64,000 nt of DNA, from positions 186,001-250,000 of the forward strand of contig NZ_JBBKBA010000001.1 in the NCBI RefSeq assembly GCF_038404985.1. The letters run 5' to 3'. This document shows positions 50,766 to 62,020 of the stretch, in pieces. Origin of the DNA: Ferrovibrio sp. MS7. Lineage in GTDB: Bacteria; Pseudomonadota; Alphaproteobacteria; Ferrovibrionales; Ferrovibrionaceae. Position 1 is the stretch's first letter, and each line of letters opens with the position of its first letter. A program made the translations under genes and the position numbers. The notes under the pieces are model-generated. The model saw only the letters and a list, made by a program, of their open reading frames with translations. It was not told the origin of the DNA and did no database searches.

Positions 50766-51756
50766 GGCGATTGCACCGAGCCGGCGCGGCCTGCTGCTCG
50801 GCCTAGCCGCACTACCGCTGTTTGGCGCCGCAGCGATGGCTGAGACATCCCTGGTCTTGCTGGCCTGTGGCGGCGATGCCGAAGGTCAGGCCAGTTTCGG
50901 CCTGGATGCGACAGGCGATGTGCTGTGGCGCCACACCTTGCCAGGACGCGGCCATGGTATGGCCATGGCACCGGATGGCAGACATGCCGTGATCTCCGCG
51001 CGGCGGCCAGGACAATGGCTGCTGCAGCTTGATCTTGTGAGCGGCCACAGCGAAATCTGGCCCTGCGATGAACTCGCCTATGGCGGCCATGTCATCTATC
51101 TCGATGCCGCGAGATTGGCGGCAACCGCCAGCGACGCCGATGGCCAGGGCTGTATCGCCGTGCTCGATGCCAAGACCGGGCAGCGCACCGCGCTCTGGCC
51201 GACCGGTGGTGTCGATCCGCATGAATTGCTGCTCGTGAAGGGCGCACTGGTGGTCGCGAATGGCGGCGACGCGCTGGAACCCTCCAATCTGGTACGGCTT
51301 GATCCGCGGACCGGCGCGATGCTGGCGCGAACAGAAGTACCGGCGGAATTGCGCCGCCTCAGCCTGCGCCATATGGCGGCCCTACCCGATGGCAGCGTGG
51401 CAGTGGCAGCACAGGATCGCGGTGCCGCCGACCCGGCCGTGCCGCTGCTGGCTTTCTGGCACGGCGCGGATATCCGCTGGGCCGCGCTGGGCACCGAGCA
51501 GGGCGGCATGCGCGGCTATTGCGGCGCTGTTGCCGCATTGGGGCAAGAGAAGCTATGCGTCACCTCACCGCTCGGTGGCCAGGCTGTGCTGCATCCTGCC
51601 GGCAACGTGTTGCGTCTGCCCGATATCTGCGGGGTGACGGCCTTGCGGGATGGTTTCGCCCTCAGTGGCGGGCGCGGCGACCTGCTGCTGCCCGATGGCA
51701 GCCAGCGGCGCCATGCCATCGCCTGGGATAATCACCTGCACGCCCTGGCGGGCTAA
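50746..51756 (+). CDS. DUF1513 family protein with Tat signal
   Basis: A 336-residue protein with a twin-arginine signal (SRRGLLLGLAALPLFG near residues 12-27), which implies export in a folded, possibly cofactor-bearing state. The rest is a beta-propeller-like sequence with GHGMAMAPDGRHAVISARRPG and DPHELLLVKGALVVANGG blocks typical of DUF1513. The family often follows imelysin/DHOR genes. ATG at 50746 or 50755 are both possible. It is the last gene of the iron operon. Confidence 0.85.
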   Translation: MRSMATEAIAPSRRGLLLGLAALPLFGAAAMAETSLVLLACGGDAEGQASFGLDATGDVLWRHTLPGRGHGMAMAPDGRHAVISARRPGQWLLQLDLVSGHSEIWPCDELAYGGHVIYLDAARLAATASDADGQGCIAVLDAKTGQRTALWPTGGVDPHELLLVKGALVVANGGDALEPSNLVRLDPRTGAMLARTEVPAELRRLSLRHMAALPDGSVAVAAQDRGAADPAVPLLAFWHGADIRWAALGTEQGGMRGYCGAVAALGQEKLCVTSPLGGQAVLHPAGNVLRLPDICGVTALRDGFALSGGRGDLLLPDGSQRRHAIAWDNHLHALAG

Positions 51757-51759
51757 GAC

Positions 51760-52608
51760 TCAAGCGTTGCTGAGAATCCGCCGCGCCTGCAGCAGGTGCG
51801 GCACATCCACCATCTGGCCATCGAGCTGCGCCGCACCGATGGCACCATCCTGTAAAACATCGACGACGCGTCGCGCCCAGGCAATCTCCGCTGCCGTGTA
51901 GCTGAAGGCTGTGTTGATGACGGCCACCTGCGACGGATGGATCGCCGCCTTGGCGCTGAAGCCATCACGCCGCGCCACGCCCGCTTCCGCCGCCAGGCCT
52001 TCCGGGTTACGGATATCGGTGTAGACCGCGTCGATCGGCACCACGCCGGCGGCGCGGGCGGCAAACAGGCAGAGGTTACGTGCCAGTTGGAATGGCGCGG
52101 TGTAATGGCCCTCTGCATCGCGGTTGCCGCTGCTGCCGATGGCAGCAGCGAGGTCTTCCGCACCCCAGAGCAGGCCGGCGAGACGCGGATGTTTCCAGGA
52201 TTGCGCCGCCAGCGACAGCGTGCCGGCAGCGGTTTCCGAACAGATCGCGATAATGCGGGTCCGCCCGGCATCCGCCGGTGCTTCCAGTCCGGCCAGCAGC
52301 CGCGACAGCCGCTCGACATCCTGCGGCCCTTCCGGCTTCGGCAGCATGATGCCATCGGGCCGCGCTGGCATCACCGCCGCCAGATCATCGCCATGCCAGC
52401 CGCCATCCAGCGGATTGATGCGGACATAGAGCCGCTGTTCCGGCCGGCGTGGCGTCGCCAGAGCTTCGGCCACGGCGATGCGCGCTGCCGCCTTGGCGTC
52501 CGGCGCCACCGAATCCTCGAGATCGAGGATCACCACATCGGCATCGCCGGTCAGTGCCTTGGCCATCATCTTGGCCGAGGCACCGGGGGCGAAAAGCAGC
52601 GAGCGCAT
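51760..52608 (-). CDS. HpcH/HpaI-type (CitE-like) CoA-ester lyase/aldolase
   Basis: A 282-residue TIM-barrel enzyme of the CitE group. Residues 1-40 (RSLLFAPGASAKMMAKAL then VILDLEDSVA) carry the metal/CoA-binding signature LEDSV, and GIMLPKPEGPQDV near residue 88 is the CitE active-site block. Such lyases split malyl-, citramalyl- or similar CoA thioesters. It is the last gene of the catabolic operon, next to a MaoC hydratase (5 nt), which suggests hydration and then C-C cleavage of an acyl-CoA. Confidence 0.85.
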   Translation of the reverse strand: MRSLLFAPGASAKMMAKALTGDADVVILDLEDSVAPDAKAAARIAVAEALATPRRPEQRLYVRINPLDGGWHGDDLAAVMPARPDGIMLPKPEGPQDVERLSRLLAGLEAPADAGRTRIIAICSETAAGTLSLAAQSWKHPRLAGLLWGAEDLAAAIGSSGNRDAEGHYTAPFQLARNLCLFAARAAGVVPIDAVYTDIRNPEGLAAEAGVARRDGFSAKAAIHPSQVAVINTAFSYTAAEIAWARRVVDVLQDGAIGAAQLDGQMVDVPHLLQARRILSNA

Positions 52609-52613
52609 CGCAA

Positions 52614-53080
52614 TCAGGCTTTCGCCTGATCGACGGGCTTCTTGCGCATCAGTGCCTGACGCTCACAGCTCGCCACCATCTCGCCATGCTGATTGAAGGT
52701 TTCATGGAAGAAAGTGACAATGCCTTCCTTGGGCCGCGACTTGCTCTCGCGCTTGTTCAACACCGTGGTGCGTACGCGCACGGTATCACCCTGGAATAGC
52801 GGCTTGGGGAATTTCACATTGGTCATGCCGAGATTGGCCAGCGTGGTGCAGAAAGTGGTGTCGTTCACCGACATGCCGACCATCAGGCCAAGCGTGAGCA
52901 GGCTGTTGACCAGCGGCTTGCCCCATTCTGACTTGGCGGAATAATGCGCATCAATGTGCAACGGCTGCGTATTCATGGTCAGCAGCGAGAACCACATATT
53001 GTCGGCCTCGGTGATGGTGCGGGTCCATTCGTGATTGAACACCATGCCATCCTTGAACTCTTCAAACCATAAACCGGCCA

Positions 53081-53081
<1 letters not shown>
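52614..53081 (-). CDS. MaoC-family (hot-dog fold) enoyl-CoA hydratase
   Basis: A 155-residue single hot-dog-fold hydratase. The catalytic region reads TEADNMWFSLLTMNTQPLHI near residues 24-43, in which the Asp and the following His-containing HIDAHYS match the hydratase motif, although the usual Gly-Asp pair is replaced. It adds water to an enoyl-CoA. The stop codon of the alpha subunit gene overlaps its start (ATGA-type), so the two are coupled; the CitE-like lyase follows. Confidence 0.83.
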
Positions 53082-55120
<2,039 letters not shown>

Positions 55121-55131
55121 GATCCTCTCCC

Positions 55132-56733
55132 TCACATCCGGTAGACCGGCCGATTGCCGGTATCGTGCGGTTGCATGGCGCCGATGGCGAGGCAGAGGCC
55201 GAGCACGCCACGGGTATCCTGTGGCTCGATCAGGCCATCGTCCCAGAGCCGCGCCGTGCAGTAATAGGGGTTCGACTGCTCATCGAACATCTGCCGCAGC
55301 TTGGCCTCATAGGCTGCCAGTTCCTGCTCGCTGGCCGGATTGCGCGAAATGCTGGAGCGGCGCAGATCCATCAGCACCGAACTGCCGACATCCGGGCTCA
55401 TGGTGCCAAGCCGGGCATTCGGCCACATGAACATGAAGCGCGGGCGGAAACCGCGACCGCTCATGCCGTAATTGCCGGCTCCATAGGAGCCGCCGGTGAC
55501 CAGCGTATAGCGCGGCACCCGAGCATTGGATACGGCATAGACCAGCTTGGCGGAATTCTTCGCGATACCACCGCGCTCAGCTTCCGAGCCGACCATAAAG
55601 CCGGTGATATTCTGCAGGAATAGCAGCGGGATCTGGCGCTGGTCGCAGAGCTCGATGAAATGCGCGCCCTTCAGGGAGGAGTCGGAGAACAGCACGCCAT
55701 TATTGGCGATGATGCCGACCGGCAGGCCCTGGATATGGGCAAAGCCACAGACGAGCGTGTTGCCATAAAGTGGCTTGAATTCATGGAATTCACTGCCATC
55801 GACCAGCCGCGCGATCACCTCGCGCTGATCGAAGGGCCGCGTCAGATCAGCACCGACGATGCCAGGAATATCGGCGGCATCATAAAGCGGCGCCTTTGCC
55901 GGCTGCACCACGGCATGAATGGTCTGCGCCCGCTTGAGCGCGGCGACGATATCGCGGGTCTTGGCGATGGCTTCCAGTTCATCGCGGGCGAAATGATCCG
56001 AGACGCCGGAAACGGTGGAGTGCATTTCCGCGCCGCCCAGGCTGTCGCGGTCGATGATCTCCTTGATCGCTGCTTTGACAATCTGCGGCCCGCCGAGATG
56101 CACGCTGCTATTGCCCGCCACCATCACCACCTCGTCGGAAAGCGCCGGGATATAGGCGCCGCCCGCCGTGCATTCGCCGAACACGGCGGCGATCTGTGGG
56201 ATGCCGGCAGCCGACATGCGGCATTGCCGATAGAAAGCACCGCCGAAATGATCCTGATCCGGAAACACCTCATCGCCCTGGGACAGGTTGGCGCCGCCGC
56301 AATCGACCAGATAGACAATCGGCAGGCGGTTCTCGAAGGCGATATCCTGGGCGCGGATATGTTTCTTGATGGTTTCGCGGAAAAACGAGCCACCCTTGGT
56401 GGTGGCATCGTTGGCGATGATCATGCAGATGGTGCCGCGGATACAGCCGATGCCAGTGACCAGGCCGGCGGCGGGCACCTTGTTGTCGTAGAGACCCCAG
56501 GCAGCGAGCGGCGAGAGTTCAAGGAATGGCGACATCGGGTCGACCAGCAGGTCGATGCGGTCACGGGCAATGATCTTGCCACGCTCGCGATGGCGCTTGA
56601 CCATGGCTTCGCCGCCACCGGCCAAAGCCCAGGCATAGCGTTCGCGCAAGGTGCCGAGCAGGCCGTCATAAACGGCCTTGTTGGCTTTGAAGGCAGCGGA
56701 ACCGGTATCGATACTGCTGGAGAGGATGGCCAT
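55132..56733 (-). CDS. Acyl-CoA carboxylase carboxyltransferase beta subunit (methylcrotonyl-CoA type)
   Basis: A 533-residue carboxyltransferase with two crotonase-like halves. The acyl-CoA and biotin oxyanion-hole blocks are visible (GGAYIPALSDEVVMV near residue 190 and GGSYGAGNYGMSGRGFRPRF near residue 420), as is FLQNITGFMVG. Its family includes MccB/LiuB, so methylcrotonyl-CoA or a related enoyl-CoA is likely, but propionyl-CoA and geranyl-CoA carboxylases cannot be excluded. It is directly upstream of the alpha subunit. Confidence 0.9.
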   Translation of the reverse strand: MAILSSSIDTGSAAFKANKAVYDGLLGTLRERYAWALAGGGEAMVKRHRERGKIIARDRIDLLVDPMSPFLELSPLAAWGLYDNKVPAAGLVTGIGCIRGTICMIIANDATTKGGSFFRETIKKHIRAQDIAFENRLPIVYLVDCGGANLSQGDEVFPDQDHFGGAFYRQCRMSAAGIPQIAAVFGECTAGGAYIPALSDEVVMVAGNSSVHLGGPQIVKAAIKEIIDRDSLGGAEMHSTVSGVSDHFARDELEAIAKTRDIVAALKRAQTIHAVVQPAKAPLYDAADIPGIVGADLTRPFDQREVIARLVDGSEFHEFKPLYGNTLVCGFAHIQGLPVGIIANNGVLFSDSSLKGAHFIELCDQRQIPLLFLQNITGFMVGSEAERGGIAKNSAKLVYAVSNARVPRYTLVTGGSYGAGNYGMSGRGFRPRFMFMWPNARLGTMSPDVGSSVLMDLRRSSISRNPASEQELAAYEAKLRQMFDEQSNPYYCTARLWDDGLIEPQDTRGVLGLCLAIGAMQPHDTGNRPVYRM

Positions 56734-56758
56734 GGTGTGACCTATTCTTGTGCTTGAA

Positions 56759-57976
56759 TCATGGGGAGGCGTGACGCAGATCGCGCAACAATGGCGCGTC
56801 GGCGGGAAGGGTATCGCTGGGGACGATTTCGATATGGTCGAGTTGCAGGCGCGTGAGGCTGGTGAAAGCCTGGCGTAGCAAAGGTGTTACCGCTGCCTCG
56901 CTTGCCGCACCGGCAAGTGTGATCCTGGCCGTAATGGCATCACGATGACCTGTGCTGCCCACTTCCACCACGGCCCGCGCAAGGCCCGCGACGCGACGCG
57001 GCAAAGCCTCGACATGGCTGGGATAGATGAAGATTTCGCGCGCCTTCACCGCTTGGCCGACACGGCCTTGAAGGGCGCTGATCCGCGCCGCACCGCCATC
57101 GCTGGCGGTTTCCGTCGCTATCGCAACATCGCCCGTGCCGAAGCGGATCATCGGCCAGCCGCGCGACAGTGTCGTCACGACGATTTCGCCAGCTTCGCCC
57201 TGGGGCAGCGGCGCACCGCTTTCCGGGTCGCAGATCTGCACGAAGCGCTCAGGATGGATGCTGTAGCCATCCTTGCCCGCTTCCTCATAGCCGATCAGGC
57301 CGAAATCGGCGGTGCCATAGCAGGACCAGATTTTGATACCGTAGGTTTCTTCCAGCCGGCGGCGCTTGGCCGACCAGTCACCGAATTCACCGCCAAGGAA
57401 GGCGTGCCGCAGGCTCCAGGCATGTGGCAGCTTATGCCCCTCGCCTTCCAGCCGCTCGATCAGGGTCTGGAAAAAGGCCGTGGAGCCGAGAAAAGCTGTG
57501 ACCGGCAGTTTCAACAGCAGGTCGGCTTGCAGATCGCTGTTGCCGGTGCCGCCTGGAATCACGCCGGCGCCGACATGGCGCAGGCCCTGATCGAACAGCA
57601 GCCCGGCCGGCACCAGATGATAGGCCCAGGTGTTCAGCGCCAGATCGCCTGGGCCGAGGCCGGCAGCACGGAACATGTAATCCATGCCATGGCCGGTTTC
57701 GTCGGATTTGAGCGACGGCTCGAAGATCGGTCCCGGCGACACATATATATGAGCGATTTCCTGAAGGCCGCAGGCGAGATAGCCGGCAAAGGGCGGCTCG
57801 GCCTGCTGCGCCGCCATCAGCGCTTCCTTCTTCAGCACTGGCAGCCGCGACAATGCTGCCGCATTCACAATATCCGCCGGCGACAAGCCAGCCGCCTCGA
57901 AGCGGCGGCGCAAAGCCGGCGCCAGCGCAGCGGCGTCGCTGTATACTTCGCGGATATGATGAAAGCGGTCGGCCAT
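56759..57976 (-). CDS. Phenylacetate-CoA ligase-like AMP-forming acyl-CoA synthetase
   Basis: A 405-residue adenylate-forming ligase resembling PaaK. The C-terminal half has WSCYGTADFGLIGYEEAG, DPESGAPLPQGEAGEIVVT and RFGTGDVAIA, the AMP-binding A5 to A8 region, but the N-terminal P-loop of larger synthetases is absent, as in PaaK. ATG at 57976 is used and lies 2 nt after the livF stop; the longer frame reads into livF. It probably activates an aryl or other acid brought in by the neighbouring importer. Confidence 0.82.
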   Translation of the reverse strand: MADRFHHIREVYSDAAALAPALRRRFEAAGLSPADIVNAAALSRLPVLKKEALMAAQQAEPPFAGYLACGLQEIAHIYVSPGPIFEPSLKSDETGHGMDYMFRAAGLGPGDLALNTWAYHLVPAGLLFDQGLRHVGAGVIPGGTGNSDLQADLLLKLPVTAFLGSTAFFQTLIERLEGEGHKLPHAWSLRHAFLGGEFGDWSAKRRRLEETYGIKIWSCYGTADFGLIGYEEAGKDGYSIHPERFVQICDPESGAPLPQGEAGEIVVTTLSRGWPMIRFGTGDVAIATETASDGGAARISALQGRVGQAVKAREIFIYPSHVEALPRRVAGLARAVVEVGSTGHRDAITARITLAGAASEAAVTPLLRQAFTSLTRLQLDHIEIVPSDTLPADAPLLRDLRHASP

Positions 57977-57978
57977 GT

Positions 57979-58776
57979 TCAGCCCAGCCAGCGCTTGCGG
58001 CGGCGGTAATGCTTCACGTCGCGGAAATTGCGCCGCTCCTCGCCGATCGAAAGCCCGAGATAGAATTCCTGCACATCCTGGTTCTGCTCGAGCTGGGCGC
58101 GCGTGCCATGCAGCACGATGCGGCCACCATCCATGACATAGCCATAATCGCATTGCTTGATCGCGGCACGGGCATTCTGCTCGACTAGCAGCACGGTCAT
58201 GCCTTCTTCGCGATTGATACGACCGATCACCTCGAATAGCTGCTCAACCAGCATCGGCGCCAGGCCCATGGAAGGCTCGTCCAGGATCAGCAGCTTCGGT
58301 GCCGCCATCAGGGCACGGCCAATCAGCAGCATCTGCATCTCGCCGCCCGAGAGATAGCCGGCGGTACGGCCAAGCAGATCGGGCAGACGCGGGAAATAAT
58401 GGTAGACGCGCTCGAGATCGCGCTTCACCGCTGCGAGGTCGCTGCGGCGATGCGCGCCGATGCGCAGGTTCTGCTCCACCGTGAGGTGCTCCAGCACCTT
58501 GCGGCCTTCCAGCACCTGCACGATGCCCTTGTCGAAAATCGAGATCGGGTCGCGGTTGGTGAGGTTTTCACCGTTGAAAACGATGTCGCCGGCCGTCACC
58601 TCGCCGAGATCGGCATGCAGCAGGCCGGAAATCGCCCGCAGCGTGGTGGTCTTGCCGGCGCCATTGGAGCCAAGCAGAACCACCATCTTGCCGTCGGGCA
58701 CTTCAAGATTGGCACTGCGCAGCACCTGGATGACGCCACCATAGACGACATCGACATTGGTCAGGGTCAATCCCAT
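57979..58776 (-). CDS. livF: Branched-chain-type ABC transporter ATPase LivF
   Basis: A 265-residue ATPase of the HAAT/LIV importer family. Walker A is GSNGAGKTT near residues 35-43, the signature is YLSGGEMQMLLIGRALM, Walker B is ILDEPSMGLAP and the switch His/Gln region is LLVEQNARAA. LivF pairs with LivG on LivH/LivM. It is between the binding-protein gene (39-nt gap) and the PaaK-like gene (2-nt gap). Confidence 0.92.
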   Translation of the reverse strand: MGLTLTNVDVVYGGVIQVLRSANLEVPDGKMVVLLGSNGAGKTTTLRAISGLLHADLGEVTAGDIVFNGENLTNRDPISIFDKGIVQVLEGRKVLEHLTVEQNLRIGAHRRSDLAAVKRDLERVYHYFPRLPDLLGRTAGYLSGGEMQMLLIGRALMAAPKLLILDEPSMGLAPMLVEQLFEVIGRINREEGMTVLLVEQNARAAIKQCDYGYVMDGGRIVLHGTRAQLEQNQDVQEFYLGLSIGEERRNFRDVKHYRRRKRWLG

Positions 58777-58815
58777 GGCCGCGTCTCCCGGATGCTGCGC
58801 AATACCATTATCAAC

Positions 58816-60012
58816 TCACCACTTCTCGAAAGCCGGAACCGGCAGCCATTCCTCGGTCAGCGGCTGGATCTTGCCATCCACCACCACCTGAGCCTTGGCC
58901 TTGATGGCGCCGATCGGGAACGGGGCGCTGTCGTCGAAATCCAGCTCCGGCAGCACGCCGAGCAATTCCTGCTCGGTGAACTTGTTGGCGAGCAGGGCGT
59001 CATACATCGCCTGACCGGTCACCTTGTCCTTGCCGACCTTGGCAACGGCCTTTTCCAGCACGCGGAGCGCCAGCAAAGCCTGGGCCGCGGACTGCGTGGT
59101 AATGATGCCCCACTGGCCGTTGCCGACCTTGTTGGCTTCATAGATATCGCGCAGCGGCAGCTTGGGCTGATTGTCCGGCGTGAACGAGAAGGCCGAATAG
59201 GAACCGTTCATCTTCTTCAGATCATAGCCCTTGGCGACCTCGGTAAGGCCGTTATGGGTCGAATTGATGATCGGCACCTTGGCATTCAGTTCTTCCAGCG
59301 CCGCCGCCGTGGCGGTGACCTGGGCCGTGGTGCCACCCACCAGGATGACATCCGGCTTCTTCTCCAGCATGGCGCGGATGTTGCTGGTCATCGACACCGG
59401 GCTGGCAGCCACCCATTGCGTATCCACTACCTCGAAGCGGTCCGGATAGGTGGCGGCGAATTTTTCGACGCCCTTGACCTGATCGACGAAGCCGGCCGCC
59501 GTCTGGGTCGAGACCGCGCCGATCTTCAGCTTGCCGCCCTGCTTCTTCTGCAGGTAATCCAGCAGGCCAACGAATTCATGGCTGTAGGTCGGGCGGATCG
59601 AGAAATGCCAACCCTGCGGCTTCCACACCATGCTGACCATCGCGGTGCCGATCAGCATCGGCACCTTGTCGTTCGGCAGGCGGGTCATCAGGGTGGTGAG
59701 ATCGGGCGAGCCGAAGCCGAGATGCATGATCGGCTGGTCGCGCGACAGAATGGTCGGCCAGGTGCGGGCGATCACGGCAGCGTCATAGCGCATGTCGTAG
59801 ATCTTGATATTCACCTTGACGCCGAGCTTGGCACCGACTTCCTTGTTCCACCAAGCGGTGACGCTTTCGATGCCGGACATGGCATTCGGCATCACGTCGG
59901 CGAAGGGGCCGGAGAAGTCGGCCGAGGCCGACATGGTGTACTCCGCCGAATAGGCGGGCAGTGAAACCGCGGCCAGCATCGCTGCCGCAGCAAAAGTGGT
60001 CCTGAACGCCAT
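58816..60012 (-). CDS. Periplasmic substrate-binding protein of the LIV-type importer
   Basis: A 398-residue binding protein of the LivJ/amide-family. A signal peptide (MAFRTTFAAAAMLAAVS then AYSA) is followed by the SADFSGPFADVMPNAMSGIE block that usually opens the ligand cleft and by VILVGGTTAQVTATAAALEEL. The family binds branched-chain amino acids, amides, urea or aromatic acids; the neighbouring CoA ligases suggest a carboxylic acid. It lies between livM and livF. Confidence 0.88.
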   Translation of the reverse strand: MAFRTTFAAAAMLAAVSLPAYSAEYTMSASADFSGPFADVMPNAMSGIESVTAWWNKEVGAKLGVKVNIKIYDMRYDAAVIARTWPTILSRDQPIMHLGFGSPDLTTLMTRLPNDKVPMLIGTAMVSMVWKPQGWHFSIRPTYSHEFVGLLDYLQKKQGGKLKIGAVSTQTAAGFVDQVKGVEKFAATYPDRFEVVDTQWVAASPVSMTSNIRAMLEKKPDVILVGGTTAQVTATAAALEELNAKVPIINSTHNGLTEVAKGYDLKKMNGSYSAFSFTPDNQPKLPLRDIYEANKVGNGQWGIITTQSAAQALLALRVLEKAVAKVGKDKVTGQAMYDALLANKFTEQELLGVLPELDFDDSAPFPIGAIKAKAQVVVDGKIQPLTEEWLPVPAFEKW

Positions 60013-60034
60013 TGTTTCCTCCTGTTTTTATTGA

Positions 60035-60049
60035 GAGGCCGACGGCCCC
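60035..60049 (-). promoter_or_regulatory. Small hairpin between livM and the binding-protein gene
   Basis: GAGGCC (60035-60040) and GGCCCC (60044-60049) can pair (one G-U) around GAC in the 53-nt gap. It is similar in position to the other intercistronic hairpins of ABC operons in this window, here upstream of the binding-protein start. Weak evidence. Confidence 0.3.
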
Positions 60050-60065
60050 TGCTCTAGTGCCGCGC

Positions 60066-61118
60066 TCACTGGCGTGGGAACGGCCATAGCTGGAACGCAG
60101 CCCGGAGCACCGACCAGCGATGCGCCAAGCCGCGCGGTTCGAAGATCAGCGCCAGCAGGATGCAGGCGCCGAGCACGATATTGGTGGTGGCGAAAACCGC
60201 GCCGCCAACGGCATGGGACTGACCGCGCATGACCATGGTTGCCACTTCATGCAGGCCTTCCTGGAACAGCGTGATGAAGACCACGCCGAGAATGGCGCCA
60301 ACCGGGCTGTGCACGCCGCCGACGATCAGCATGCCGAGATACCAGACCGAGGCGAACAGCGTGAAACTCTCGATGGTGACAAACTGTAGGAACCATGCGG
60401 TACACGCCCCAGCAATGCCGGCGAACAACGACCCGGCGAAGAACGCCGTGATCTTGTAGCGCAGCACCGGAATGCCCATGACTTCGGCTGCCACGTCGTT
60501 GTCGCGCACCGCCTTGAAGGCGCGGCCCAAGCGGCTGCGATGCAGGTTGAACACCGCATAGCTCGACAACAGCATCAGCACGAAGGTGAAATAATAGAAC
60601 TGCTTCGGCGAGCCGATATTGTAGCCGGCGATGCTGAGCGGCTGCACCGGCAGACCGACAAGGCCGCCGAGCCAGTCCTGCGGCAGGCCGAGAATGACGA
60701 TGGGAAACAGCACCTGCGCCGCCAGCGTGGTGAGCGCCAGATAGAACCCCTTCACCCGCGCCGCCGGCAGCGCGAACAACACGCTGACCAGGCCGGTGAT
60801 GATGGCACTCAAGGGCAGCACGGCCCAGAAAGGCAGGCCGAGGCTGCTGAGCTTGGCGGCGGCGAAAGCACCGACACCAACAAAGGCCGATTGCGCGATA
60901 TTGATCTGCCCGGCCATGCCGACCGTGACATGCAGGCCATAGACTGCGATCAGGGTGATGAATATCTGGGTGCCAATGCCGACCAGATAGGGACCGGAAA
61001 GCAGCGGCAATGTTGCCAGGGCGAGCAGCAGCACGGCAACACCGAGCCTGGCGCGGCCGGTCTTGAGGATCGCCGCCTCGCCGGTATAGGAACTGAAATG
61101 AATGCCGGTCGGGAGCAT
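60066..61118 (-). CDS. livM: LIV-type ABC transporter permease LivM
   Basis: A 350-residue permease with about eight or nine hydrophobic segments. The family blocks are YGLHVTVGMAGQINIAQSAF near residue 75 and LGRAFKAVRDNDVAAEVMGI in the EAA-type loop. It pairs with LivH. ATG at 61118 has GAGAGG upstream and lies 2 nt after the livH stop; an ATG 9 codons upstream overlaps livH and is rejected. Confidence 0.9.
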   Translation of the reverse strand: MLPTGIHFSSYTGEAAILKTGRARLGVAVLLLALATLPLLSGPYLVGIGTQIFITLIAVYGLHVTVGMAGQINIAQSAFVGVGAFAAAKLSSLGLPFWAVLPLSAIITGLVSVLFALPAARVKGFYLALTTLAAQVLFPIVILGLPQDWLGGLVGLPVQPLSIAGYNIGSPKQFYYFTFVLMLLSSYAVFNLHRSRLGRAFKAVRDNDVAAEVMGIPVLRYKITAFFAGSLFAGIAGACTAWFLQFVTIESFTLFASVWYLGMLIVGGVHSPVGAILGVVFITLFQEGLHEVATMVMRGQSHAVGGAVFATTNIVLGACILLALIFEPRGLAHRWSVLRAAFQLWPFPRQ

Positions 61119-61120
61119 GC

Positions 61121-62020
61121 TTAGAGCCTCTCGATCTTCTTCCAACCGAACAGACCCTGGGGGCGGATCAGCAGAACGCCGATCATCACCACGAAGGGCA
61201 GTACGTTGGAGGCAACGCCGTTGGTAAGGGGGTCGAGATAGGTCATCGCTACCGCCTCGCCGATGCCGATCAGCACACCGGCCAGCGGCGCACCCCGGAT
61301 CGATTCAAGGCCGCCAAGCAAAGCGACGGGCAATGCCTTGAAGCCGATGGCAGCGACTTCCAGGGATACGATGCGGCCAGAAAGAAAGACGATGGCGCCG
61401 AACGTGGCAACCACGGTGCCGAGAATCCAGGCCACCGCAATGGCGCCACGCACCGAGACACCGAGCGAGAGCGCCGTGTTGTGATCCTCAGCCACCGCCG
61501 CCAGGCGCAGGCCGCGCCGCGAGCGGGTGAAGAAAAGATGCAGGCCGATGGTGAGCAGGATCGTGAAAATCGCACCGATCAGCAGCTTGGTGGTGACCAC
61601 GAAGGGGCCAAGCTGCAACGCGCCTCCCGGCAGGAAAGCCGGGAAAGGCCGGGTTTCCGCGGTCCAGACAAGTTGTGCCGTACCGCGCAGCATCACCAGC
61701 AACGCTATACTGGCCATGAAGATGGCAAAAGCCGGCTGCCCGATCAGCGGCCGGAACACGAAGCGTTCCAGCAGCAGGCCGAAGGCGATGCAGGCGGCAA
61801 TGGTGATCAGCAGGCCGAGCCAGAGCGGCACATTGAAGCCGATGGCTTTCATGCCGAGCGTGAAGGTCCACAGGAACAGGGCGCCGAACACCAGCACCTC
61901 TCCCTGGGACAGATTGACGATCTTCGAGGCGCGGTAGATCACCACGAAGGAGATTGCGACCAGGCCATAGACCAGGCCGACCAGGGTACCGTCGATCAGT
62001 ACCTGGAGGAATTTGATCAT
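61121..62020 (-). CDS. livH: LIV-type ABC transporter permease LivH
   Basis: A 299-residue permease with about eight hydrophobic segments. Typical blocks are VLIDGTLVGLVYGLVAISFVV at the N-terminus, SKIVNLSQGEVLVFGAL and a GLESIRGAPLAGVLIGIGEA loop. ATG at 62020 overlaps the stop of the upstream ligase gene by 4 nt (ATGA), so the two are coupled; the longer open frame reads into the ligase gene. It pairs with LivM. Confidence 0.92.
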   Translation of the reverse strand: MIKFLQVLIDGTLVGLVYGLVAISFVVIYRASKIVNLSQGEVLVFGALFLWTFTLGMKAIGFNVPLWLGLLITIAACIAFGLLLERFVFRPLIGQPAFAIFMASIALLVMLRGTAQLVWTAETRPFPAFLPGGALQLGPFVVTTKLLIGAIFTILLTIGLHLFFTRSRRGLRLAAVAEDHNTALSLGVSVRGAIAVAWILGTVVATFGAIVFLSGRIVSLEVAAIGFKALPVALLGGLESIRGAPLAGVLIGIGEAVAMTYLDPLTNGVASNVLPFVVMIGVLLIRPQGLFGWKKIERL

